In this document: in pieces, positions 10,498-20,454 of the stretch
Layout: each line of letters starts with the position of its first letter
How positions within the stretch are numbered: the stretch's first letter is position 1
NCBI RefSeq assembly: GCF_013348745.1
Contig: NZ_CP054666.1
Span: 1-64,000 of the forward strand
Source: Mycoplasma sp. OR1901
Lineage (GTDB): Bacteria > Bacillota_I > Bacilli_A > Mycoplasmatales > Metamycoplasmataceae
Direction: 5' to 3'
DNA: 64,000 nucleotides
Translations under genes and position numbers: made by a program
Notes under the pieces: generated by a model
Told to the model about the DNA's origin: nothing
The model's input: the letters and a program-made list of their open reading frames with translations, nothing else
The model's database searches: none

Positions 10498-12649
10498 ACT
10501 TTAGTGCTATACTATTTTTAAGCAATACAACACCAAAATAGAAACAAATGAAGCAAGTTCCGAACTTTAGTGCTATACTATTTTTAAGCAATACAACACA
10601 CCCATACTTTTTGACTCTTTCACCTTGATACTTTAGTGCTATACTATTTTTAAGCAATACAACACTTGCTTCTGGTTTATTTCCCGAAAGCATAAACTTT
10701 AGTGCTATACTATTTTTAAGCAATACAACACATTTTGGATTTTTTTGTATTATTTTGTTGAACTTTAGTGCTATACTATTTTTAAGCAATACAACACTCT
10801 TCCGCGTTGATTACCTTATAAACACGAACTTTAGTGCTATACTATTTTTAAGCAATACAACACGTTTTATCCACAAGACAAAATGAGAGTTTAACTTTAG
10901 TGCTATACTATTTTTAAGCAATACAACACTCGTTAGTTATTAGCTTCTCGGGGTCATCCACTTTAGTGCTATACTATTTTTAAGCAATACAACACAGTTT
11001 AATGAAATTGTTGAAATAATTAAGAACTTTAGTGCTATACTATTTTTAAGCAATACAACACGCCCATGCTTTTAGATTCTTTAACCTTGATTACTTTAGT
11101 GCTATACTATTTTTAAGCAATACAACACATATGATTTTAGCAAGTTAATAGCTTCTTAACTTTAGTGCTATACTATTTTTAAGCAATACAACACTTATTT
11201 AGAAAAAAACAATAATGTTAATGAACTTTAGTGCTATACTATTTTTAAGCAATACAACACAATATCTGTTGTACTTGATAAGTCAATACCGCTTTAGTGC
11301 TATACTATTTTTAAGCAATACAACACTTGAAGGAGCTGGTAAATGCATGCAGTCAAACTTTAGTGCTATACTATTTTTAAGCAATACAACACTCGCCATT
11401 TATAACTAGTTTTAAATCACCAACTTTAGTACTATACTATTTTTAAGCAATACAACACTTCTAGCTGTTTTGCTTCCAATTTCTGTAAACTTTAGTGCTA
11501 TACTATTTTTAAGCAATACAACACAAACTTTCCAAGTTATTATCGTCTCCGCCTACTTTAGTGCTATACTATTTTTAAGCAATACAACACACCTAAATTC
11601 AGTCACCTTTTAACGTTGTTAACTTTAGTGCTATACTATTTTTAAGCAATACAACACTTATTTTTGTATTTAATACCTTGATTTTTTACTTTAGTGCTAT
11701 ACTATTTTTAAGCAATACAACACATCTTTCTCCCTTCTATATCGTGATAAGGTACTTTAGTGCTATACTATTTTTAAGCAATACAACACAAAATTAGCAA
11801 AACACTACCACTCACAATACTTTAGTGCTATACTATTTTTAAGCAATACAACACAACAGTATTGTTGACAGTTGAAGAAATAGAACTTTAGTGCTATACT
11901 ATTTTTAAGCAATACAACACCCCTTCCGGACTAAATGTAACTGTCTCGTTTACTTTAGTGCTATACTATTTTTAAGCAATACAACACACTAATTTAATAT
12001 CACTAAAAATTTCTTTAACTTTAGTGCTATACTATTTTTAAGCAATACAACACGTTAAAAGACGTTATAAAGTTAGACCCAGAACTTTAGTGCTATACTA
12101 TTTTTAAGCAATACAACACTTCTAGCTGTTTTGCTTCCAATTTCTGTAAACTTTAGTGCTATACTATTTTTAAGCAATACAACACTTTATAATTATCTTC
12201 GCTTTAAAATTCATTACTTTAGTGCTATACTATTTTTAAGCAATACAATACGCTAATCATTTTCAAGTTGCTATACTGTTTACTTTAGTGCTATACTATT
12301 TTTAAGCAATATAACACTAAAGATAAAACAAACCCTATTTTATTAGGAACTTTAGTGCTATACTATTTTTAAGCAATACAACACGAACTATAAAGAACCA
12401 TTTTTATTAATCAAAACTTTAGTGTTATACTATTTTTAAGCAATACAACACCTAAATCTATACTTATATAAGTCTCGCTATACTTTAGTGCTATACTATT
12501 TTTAAGCAATACAACACGTGTATAATAAATATATAAATGAAAGGAAAACTTTAGTGCTATACTATTTTTAAGCAATACAACACAGATGATGATATTGATG
12601 CGGTTCAGCTTTTACTTTAGTACTATACTATTTTTAAGTAATACAACAT
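10498..12649 (+). CRISPR. CRISPR array, 33 repeats / 32 spacers
   Basis: Repeat length is 36 nt and spacers are 29-31 nt, giving a 65-67 nt period; I located 33 repeat starts from 10498 to 12614. The repeat begins ACTTTAGTGCTATAC and ends AATACAACAC; crRNA sense is the plus strand, judged from its match to the usual GTTTTAGAGCTA form and from the minus-strand tracrRNA. Variants: first base G in repeat 13, one change in repeats 15, 27, 28 and 30, and several in repeat 33. Most changes are in the distal half, consistent with new spacers entering at repeat 1. Spacer 15 (11459-11488) and spacer 25 (12120-12149) are identical. Spacers 2 and 9 are homologous. Confidence 0.99.
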
Positions 12650-12667
12650 AAAAAATAAATCAAATAA

Positions 12668-12708
12668 CAAAAATATCGAGCATATTATTAGTATGCTTGA
12701 TATTTTTA
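12668..12708 (+). terminator. Terminator after CRISPR array
   Basis: AAATATCgAGCATA / TATGCTtGATATTT hairpin (about 12671-12706) followed by T; it can serve the array and probably also the convergent minus-strand gene. Confidence 0.7.
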
Positions 12709-12856
12709 GTAAATTAAATAATTATTTTTATTCTTATATTAATTTGATTTAAATTTTATTTTATCTAAATATGATAAAAACCTATTTTTTAAATAAATCA
12801 AATAAACAAATTATGTCAAATATACTGAAAGATGGATTATAACTTATTCTTGTTTC
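12709..12856. other. Intergenic, no gene seen
   Basis: An AT-rich stretch between the array terminator and the convergent hypothetical gene. I see no RNA gene, repeat unit or credible reading frame in it. Confidence 0.5.
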
Positions 12857-13252
12857 CTAAAATTTTCTTGAATAATCTGGTTTATAGTTTTTATCATAAA
12901 TTAAAAAATCGTATAAATCATATTTTTCTTCTGAATTCATGTATTGATCAACATAACCCTTAACAGCTTCGTTAATTTCATCTTCGTTCCCTATACAAAT
13001 CATTTCTCAATTAGGTATATTGTGATCAAATAAAATTTGATTTATTTCACCTTTAGTTTCAAAATTTTCTAACCTTGCATTTTTTAACGCTTTTAAAACT
13101 ACATCTACGCTATATTTAGTACAAATTAAGATATATCTTCCGTTTACATCATAAAGTAAATCAAAACTTTTACCTTCAACAATTTCGATTTTTAACACAT
13201 CTAACTTTCTTTCGAATTCTGGACTAATATTAGTTTTGTTTATTTTAATCAT
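12857..13252 (-). CDS. Hypothetical protein, 131 aa
   Basis: Starts MIKINKTNISPEF at 13252 and ends SRKF; one TGA is Trp and extends the frame 50 codons past the standard-code stop. It is acidic and soluble, with no signal or membrane segment. A beta-alpha pattern is suggested by SFDLLYDVNGRYILICTKY, and the second half has an acidic helix, DEINEAVKGYVDQYM. I do not recognise the family. It sits alone between the CRISPR array and a GIY-YIG gene. AAGGCAAT just before the ATG is a weak ribosome site. Confidence 0.7.
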
Positions 13253-13453
13253 AATTGCCTTCTTATTAATTTGATTATATCAAAAATAGGAATAAAATGA
13301 TTTAATGCATAGTTGTAAATAAAATTAATTATTTTAAATTTTTGATTAATTTTTTATTATAAAAAAGTTTTAAAAGTTATCCTTTTACAATGGATAAAAG
13401 GCTAATTTTTAAAAATAATATATAATTTTATCGATTAAGAAAGAGAGATTAAT

Positions 13454-14449
13454 ATGACTGAAGTAAATAATTATAAAATTGTATCAACATTAATTGGAAA
13501 TTCTAATGGTGAAGTACATTTAGTTAAATCAACCTTATCAAGAACTAAAAGAGATAAAATATCATTATTCACATTTTATCAAAGAAACTTTGATTCTATT
13601 ATTGATAACCCTAATAATATAAAAATTAAGCATTCATACAATTTAATTTACATAATTGTTAACGAAAAAGAAAGTAGTTTGTATATAGGACAGACTAAAA
13701 AAGGTTGATTTGGTAGAAAAGGTGGACACATCAAAAATAATAAGGTTGATGAAGAATCAAAAATACATTTATTTAAATTGGATAAAAACGAACAAAAATG
13801 GAATGCTGATGATTTAAACGCTATCGAAGAAAATTTAATTCATATTTTTAAGGAAAAATTTAATTTAACAAATGTTATCAAATATGGCAAATATCCTGTA
13901 AAGGCGAACGCTAACCAATCAGATGCTATCGAAGGAATAATTACTTTATTTAATTCGTTATATTTAGATAGTGATAAGTATAAAAAAACAAATAACATTG
14001 GTGTACAAATTAAAAAACAAGAAGAAAAAACAAATACAAAAGATAATAATCAAGTCGACTTAAACAACACAGTAAGCAATGACAATATAATATACTATTA
14101 TGGTAAAGTAGATGTTAAAAATAATAATCTTAAAAAAGATGAATATAATGTCTTTTTTAAAAAAGAAGCCGATGATGTTTATGTGTTATTAAAAGGATCT
14201 TTTATTAAATATCAACCGGAAAATTACCTTAAAAGAAAAAGTATTCATCAAATAGAAAAAAGAAATGAACTTACAAAAGATGGTAAAAGCACTTTCCTTG
14301 ATGAGGATTTAACTTTTAATAAGAGAATTCACACTGTTATGTTCGCAAGAGGTTATTCATACAATAATGATAGAGATTTTCAAAAAACTACATCAAAAGA
14401 TGAATTTTACAAATTATACGAGAAACATAAATCTAAAAATAACATTTAA
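13454..14449 (+). CDS. GIY-YIG nuclease-domain protein with DUF4357-like C-terminus
   Basis: A 331-aa protein. Residues ~62-130 form a GIY-YIG domain: LIYIIVN (64-70), YIGQT (77-81), R88, H92 and a candidate catalytic Glu in IEENLI (125/126). The C-terminus (about 225-320) has VYVLLKGSFIK and a later ELTKDG..TFLDEDLTF pattern, resembling DUF4357, a domain often attached to GIY-YIG nucleases. The family cuts DNA, in repair, homing or restriction, but the substrate here is unknown. One TGA is Trp. TATAAT near 13421 and AGAGAG upstream support the start. Location beside CRISPR suggests, but does not show, an accessory or defence role. Confidence 0.8.
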
Positions 14450-14472
14450 CTAAATTTAAATGTTATTTTTTT
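14434..14472 (+). terminator. Terminator of GIY-YIG gene
   Basis: Arms AAATAACATTTA (overlapping the stop codon) and TAAATGTTATTT, then a T run. Confidence 0.75.
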
Positions 14473-14650
14473 ATTACTTACTTACAATAAAATAAAAACA
14501 ATTATAGCAACCTATCCCAAACTAAATCAGGAATAAAAAAGAACTAAAATTACGAAAATCAACTATCTAAAAAAATGTAAACTAATATTGTAAATTTATA
14601 ACTTATTGTCTAATAATTGTTAAAATATATATTAAAGGGGGTAATAAGCT

Positions 14651-17503
14651 ATGAAAAATGATTTTTTAATTATAAAAGGAGCGAGAGAAAATAATCTTAA
14701 AAATGTAGATTTAACAATTCCTAAAAATAAATTGGTAGTATTTACAGGACTAAGTGGTAGTGGTAAAAGTTCTTTGGCTTTTAATACAATTTATGAAGAA
14801 GGGAGACGTAGATACGTAGATTCTTTGAGTTCTTATTCAAGGATGTTTTTGGGTGGAACTAAGAAACCAAATGTTGATAAAATTGATGGATTAAGCCCTT
14901 CAATTTCTATTGAGCAAAAAACTGTTCACAACAACCCGCGTTCAACTGTTGGAACAGTTACTGAAATATATGATTATTTCAGGTTACTTTTCGCTACTAT
15001 AGGTAAAGCATATTGCCCTAGACATAATATTGAAATTACATCACAAACAACAAAAAGTATTTTAAAATCAATATATGAATACGGTGAAAATACACAATTG
15101 ATTATTTATGCACCATTAGTAGACAACGAAAAAGGTACACATCAAAATTTATTTGAGAAATTAAGAAAAGAGATGTACCTTAGAGTTAAGGTTGATGGTG
15201 TAATTTATAAACTAGATGATGAAATTAATCTTGATAAGAACACAAAACATAGTATTGATTTAGTAATAGATAGAGTTAGTGTTAATGAAAATAACTACAA
15301 TAGAATTTCAGAAGCAATAGACATTGCTACTGAAAAATCAGAAGGATATGTAAAAGTAGAAAACTTAGCAACTAATAAAATTGAATTATTTTCTAAGTTA
15401 CATGCATGTATTTATAAAGATTTTTCAATTAAAAAAATTGAAACAAGGCTGTTTTCATTTAATGCACCTTATGGTATGTGTAATAACTGTAAAGGTTTAG
15501 GTGTTGAATTTAAACCAGATGTTGACATTTTAATTCCTGAAACTTGAAGAACAATAGAACATGGAGCAATTAAATACTTCGAAAATACCGTTAATACTTC
15601 TAATTTAGAATGACAAAGATATGCTAGAATGCTAGAACATTATAAAGTACCTTTTGATTTACCTATTGACGAAATGAGTGAAGAACACTTTAGAAGAATA
15701 CTATATGGAAGTGAAGAAGATGAAATAGAATTCGTTTTAGAATCAACTTCTGGTAATAAATATCGTAAAAAACAAGCTGTTCCAGGAATTATGACAATGA
15801 TTGAAAGAGCTTATTACGAAACTTCTTCAGATAATCGTAGAGATTATCTGAAGAAATATATGGGTGTATTCACTTGTTTAAAATGTAAGGGAGCAAGATT
15901 AAATCCCGAAGCGTTAAGTGTTAGAGTTGATAATCAAAATATTTTTGAATATATTAAAAGTACAATTGGTGATTTATTAATTAAAGTTGAAAATGCAGTT
16001 TCAAAATTAGATGAATCAGATTCAAAAATAAGTTCTTTAGTTGTTAAAGAAATTTTAGATCGTTTGAAGTTCTTAAAAGACGTTGGTTTAGAATATTTAA
16101 CACTTGACCGTAGTGCTGAAACACTTTCAGGTGGTGAAGCACAAAGAATTAGATTAGCTACCCAAATTGGTTCAAATTTAAGTGGTGTTTTATATGTTTT
16201 AGACGAACCTTCTATTGGTTTACATCAAAAAGATAATTTAAGATTAATTGACACTTTAAGAAAAATGGTAGATTTAGGAAATACCTTAATTGTTGTTGAA
16301 CATGATGAAGATACAATGTTCGCTGCTGATCATATAGTGGATATTGGTCCACTAGCTGGAGCCGCTGGTGGTGAAATTGTTGCAAATGGTCAATTAGAAG
16401 ATATTATTAAAGAGCCAAAATCTATTACAGGTAAGTATTTATCAGGTGAATGAGAGATTGAAATTCCTAAAACTAGAAGAGGTGGAAACGGTCAAACAAT
16501 TGAAATTATCGGAGCAAAACAAAATAATTTAAAAAATATTGACGTAACAATTCCTTTAGGTAAGTTAGTTGGCGTAACTGGTGTTTCAGGTTCTGGAAAG
16601 AGCACTTTAATAAATGAAATACTTGTTTCAGGGATCCAACACATGGTTTCAAAAGACGCTTCAAAATTAAATAAAAAAATTAAATTTGAAAGCATCAAAG
16701 GATTAGTGCATGTTGATAAGGTTGTTCCAATTTCACAAACTCCAATAGGTAGAACTCCAAGAAGTAATCCTGCAACATATACAGGTGTTTTTGACGATAT
16801 TAGAGATGTTTATGCGAACGTTGAAGAGTCTAGAATAAGAGGTTATTTAAAAGGTCGTTTTAGCTTTAATACACCTGGCGGAAGGTGTGAAAAATGTTCT
16901 GGTGATGGATACCAAAAAATAGAAATGCACTTTCTACCTGATGTTTACATTTCTTGTGATCAATGTGATGGAAAACGATACAATAAAGAGACTTTAGAAA
17001 TAAAATACCGTAGTAAAAATATTAACGATGTTTTGGAAATGAGTGTTGATGAAGCTTTTGATTTCTTTGAAAAACATCCGAAAATTGTTGATAAATTAAA
17101 ATACCTAAAAGATGTTGGTTTAGGTTATATTAAACTAGGTCAAATGTCAACAACAATGTCTGGTGGTGAGGCACAAAGAGTAAAATTGGCTACTTATTTA
17201 CAAAAAAGACCTACAGGTAAGACTGTTTATGTTTTAGATGAACCTACAACAGGATTGCATGTACATGATGTTAAAAAATTAATAACTATTTTAAATAGAA
17301 TTGTTGATAACGGTGATACTGTTTTAGTTATTGAACATAATTTAGATGTAATTAAAAATTGTGATCATATCATTGATTTAGGACCTGATGGTGGTGTTAA
17401 CGGTGGTAGAATAGTTGCTAGTGGTACACCGGAACAAGTTGCCTTAAATGCTAACAGTTATACAGGTCAATTCCTTAACAAAATATTAAGCAAAAATAAA
17501 TAA
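14651..17503 (+). CDS. uvrA: Excinuclease ABC subunit A
   Basis: A 950-aa damage-recognition ATPase of nucleotide excision repair. Two ABC modules are seen: Walker [10 protein letters not shown] near residue 35 and GVSGSGKST near 645; signatures [12 protein letters not shown] and [12 protein letters not shown]; Walker B YVLDEPS and YVLDEPT. Zinc-binding Cys pairs occur in CNNCKG, CLKCKG, CEKCSG and CDQCDG. Several TGA codons are Trp. AAAGGGGG lies 11 nt before the ATG. Length is normal. First gene of a likely uvrA-hprK-lgt-trxB unit. Confidence 0.98.
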
Positions 17504-17547
17504 AATAAAGTATAATTAATATAAATTTATATTATTATCGAGGTGTA

Positions 17548-18483
17548 ATGAAAACTGAAAAAAAGATTAATGTCGAAAAAATTATTAACTTTTTTAATTT
17601 AGAAATAATCAACAAAAATAAAGAAAATATCGAGTATAACGATATTTATCAACCGGCAATTAAGCGTGTTGGTTTAGATTTAGCAGAAAAAGTTAATAGT
17701 GATCGTATTAGTAATAATATTATCGCATGAGGTACAACAGAATCATTATGATTTCAAGGTATCGGGAAACATAGAGCTTGTGAAGCTATAGAACATATTT
17801 TTAAACAAAAGCCGCCATTAGTAATGCTATCAAAAGGTGTTACTAAACCGGCCTTAGAATGAATAGTTGAAGTAGCGGATATTTATAACGTTCCTGTATC
17901 GCTATCACAAACTAGTTCCTCTTATATATCAACTAACGTTGGTTCATATTTAAATAACTTTTTCTCTGAAGAAAAACAAATACATGGTTGTTTAGTTTTA
18001 ATCGGAGGAACTGGAGTTTTAATTATTGGATCAAGTGGAGTTGGTAAATCTGAAGCAGCTTTAGAACTAGTTCAAAAAGGTCATGTTCTAATAAGTGATG
18101 ATTCTGTATTAATTAAAGATACTGGAAATTTATTTATAGGTAGATCACCGGAAATAACACGTAATTTTTTAGAAGTACGTGGAATTGGTATTATCGACAT
18201 TAAATACACCTACGGAATTAAATCTGTTGCTCCTTCTTCAATTATTAATTTAGTTGTTGAATTAGTAAGAACTGATAAACAACAAGAATTTGATCGTTTA
18301 GGCGTTGATTTTCTTAAATATTCAATATTTGAAAGACATATTAAGAAAATACAAATCCCAATAAAAGAAGGTGGTTCGACAGCTTCTTTAATTGAAGCAG
18401 CGGTTAGTTCTTATCTTTCTCGCCATGATGGCGTTAACGTTTTAGACGAAATAGAAAAAAGGAGGTTAAAAAGCAATGATTAA
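17548..18483 (+). CDS. hprK: HPr kinase/phosphorylase
   Basis: A 311-aa bifunctional enzyme that phosphorylates and dephosphorylates HPr of the PTS on serine. Walker A GSSGVGKS is at residues 161-168, followed by the family pattern ALELVQKGHVLISDD and the C-terminal signature EVRGIGIIDI. Length equals the usual ~310. GAGGTG lies just before the ATG. The 3' end overlaps lgt by 8 nt, and AGGAGG for lgt lies inside its last codons. hprK-lgt-trxB is a common Firmicutes/Mollicutes neighbourhood. Confidence 0.97.
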
Positions 18484-19465
18484 TATGACATCTTATATTC
18501 CTTCACAACCAGCTTTTGAGGGTAGACCATGAAGTCCATTGATTGAAATTGGATCATTTCAAATACAAACATATTCACTTACAATGATGTTAGGTTATTT
18601 ACTTTCAATACTTACCGTTATCTATTTTTGACGTAGAGAAAAACTACAAATGGACGTTGTTTATACATTAATTTTAATTACTATACCTATGGGTATTATC
18701 GGTTCACGTTTAGGTTATATTGTTGAACAATTAATTTATCAAGATGAACCATTTAAGGGTTCTGCTTGGTATAAAATCTGAGAAGGTGGACTAAGTATTC
18801 AAGGTGGTTTAATAACTACGATTATAGTTGACTTACTATATGTCTATACAAAAAGAGATATAGTAGATATTAGAAAAGCCGGTTCATTAATTATTCCAAC
18901 TATTTTAATTGGACAATTTATTGGACGTTTTGGGAACTATGCAAATCACGAGGTTTATGGTAAAATAGATTGAACTGGTGCTAGCTCATTAGTTTGAGGA
19001 AAAACATTTGCAGATAATATGTATATAAGTGATGCTGTAACAAACGAATTAGGAATTCAAGCAGCTTATAGATATCCGTTGTTCTTATATGAAGCAATCG
19101 CAAACTTGGTGGGTTACTTAATTTTAGTTTGAGTATTCAATTATTTCTGACTTTTCAAACCAGGCGTAAATATAGGTATGTATTTAGTTTGATATGGACT
19201 CATACGTATGGGTATGGAGCCATTGCGTGAAGAATCATATAAACTATATGAATATGTTGCCCTTGGTTTTGTTCTTTTCGGATCATTATTAGTAATATAC
19301 TACCAATTCTTCGGAAGAGTAAAATATGTTAGAGTTAAAAAATCAGAAACTCAAAGCATTACAACATATCAATATGCAAATTCTGAAATGTATTTATCTT
19401 ATGTTCATGTAACATCATTTAAACACATATTTAAATTAATACTTTCAAAATTTAGAAATAAATAG
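18476..19465 (+). CDS. lgt: Prolipoprotein diacylglyceryl transferase
   Basis: A 329-aa membrane enzyme that adds diacylglycerol to the lipobox Cys of prolipoproteins, needed for the lipoproteins in this window. The Lgt signature [13 protein letters not shown] begins at G150; [10 protein letters not shown] precedes it. About seven hydrophobic segments are visible. Many TGA Trp codons. The start at 18476 follows AGGAGG by 10 nt; ATG 18485 is possible. The C-terminus runs past the last membrane segment as a charged tail (~45 aa). Confidence 0.96.
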
Positions 19466-19472
19466 GAGTGAA

Positions 19473-20402
19473 ATGCAAAACAAAATTTATGATTTAGTGA
19501 TAATTGGTGGTGGACCAGCTGGTCTAAATGCTGCCATTTATGCTTCAAGAGCAAATTTAAGCGTTATTTTTATCGAAAAAGGTGCTCCTGGTGGTAAATT
19601 ATCAACTACAAGTAAAGTTGAAAACTGAATAGGTACCGAAAATATTGAAGGGTGACAATTAGCTTTAAACTTTTTTAATCACTCAAAAAAATATGGTGCA
19701 GTATACAAATATGGTAAAGTTGTTGAATTAAAACATAACGGTAAATTTAATAATGAAATCAGATTAGAAAATGGTGACGTTATTTTAGGAAAAACAGTTT
19801 TAATTTCAACTGGAATGAGAAACGTTGAACCTAACTTTATTGAAAACTTCCAAAGTTTTCTAAATAGAGGTGCAAGTTTTTGTGCTATCTGTGATGGTCC
19901 TTTATTTAAAGGATTACCTTCATTAGTTTTAGGAAATGGTAATTCAGCAGTTGAAGAAGCTAGTTATTTATCTACAATAGCTTCAAAAGTTTATGTTGTT
20001 ATTAGAGACGATGAATTCAATGCTGAGCCAAGACTTGTAAATGATTTATTATCAAAAGAAAATGTTGTTGTTTTTAAAAATTCAAGAATTTTAACACTTA
20101 AAGGTGATGGTACTTTAGAAAACGCAATTATCGAACACAAAGATGGAACTACTTCAACAATTCGAGTAGCTTCATTCTTCCCATATATTGGTATGGAACC
20201 ATCAACAGATTTTATTAAAAACAAAGAAATTTTAGATGAAAAAGGATTTATTATCACTAACAAATTTATGGAAACTTCTTTACCGGGAGTTTTTGCAGCT
20301 GGTGATATTAGAGCTAAAGAAATTCGTCAAATAGTAACTGCCGCTTCAGATGGAGCGATAGCTGCAAGACGTGTTTCTGATTTATTATTATCAGAAAAGT
20401 AA
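19473..20402 (+). CDS. trxB: Thioredoxin-disulfide reductase
   Basis: A 309-aa FAD/NADPH flavoenzyme that keeps thioredoxin reduced. FAD site [12 protein letters not shown] is at the N-terminus; the redox pair is in CAICDG (C137, C140); NADPH-binding [10 protein letters not shown] and the late FAD motif GVFAAGDIR follow. The variant CAICDG (usually CATCDG) keeps both cysteines. AGGAG 7 nt before the ATG. Confidence 0.97.
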
Positions 20403-20404
20403 TA

Positions 20405-20436
20405 AGATCGTACTTTTAAAGTATGATTTTATTTAT
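20405..20436 (+). terminator. Weak hairpin after trxB
   Basis: ATCGTACTTT / AAAGTATGAT with one G-T pair, followed by a T-rich stretch, between trxB and the ATPase gene. Confidence 0.5.
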
Positions 20437-20454
20437 ATTATTAAAGGAGAAATT

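Noticed and set aside
10930-11158. Spacers 7 and 10 share a 14-nt stretch with one mismatch (AGTTATTAGCTTCT / AGTTAATAGCTTCT)
   Set aside because: Flanking positions disagree with no codon-phase pattern, unlike spacers 2 and 9; could be chance in AT-rich DNA.
10487-11409. Reading frames inside the CRISPR array with repeated peptides (minus 10487-10789, plus 11215-11409)
   Set aside because: They are the direct repeat translated; the frame repeats with the 66-nt period and has no ribosome site.
12518-12547. Spacer 31 looks like a promoter and ribosome site (TATAATAAATATATAAATG then AAAGGAAA)
   Set aside because: Length and flanking repeats make it an ordinary spacer; it may come from an intergenic target but has no function of its own here that I can show.
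20371-20454. Upstream ATG start for the P-type ATPase
   Set aside because: That frame reads through the end of trxB and its hairpin; TTG 20455 has AAAGGAG at correct spacing.
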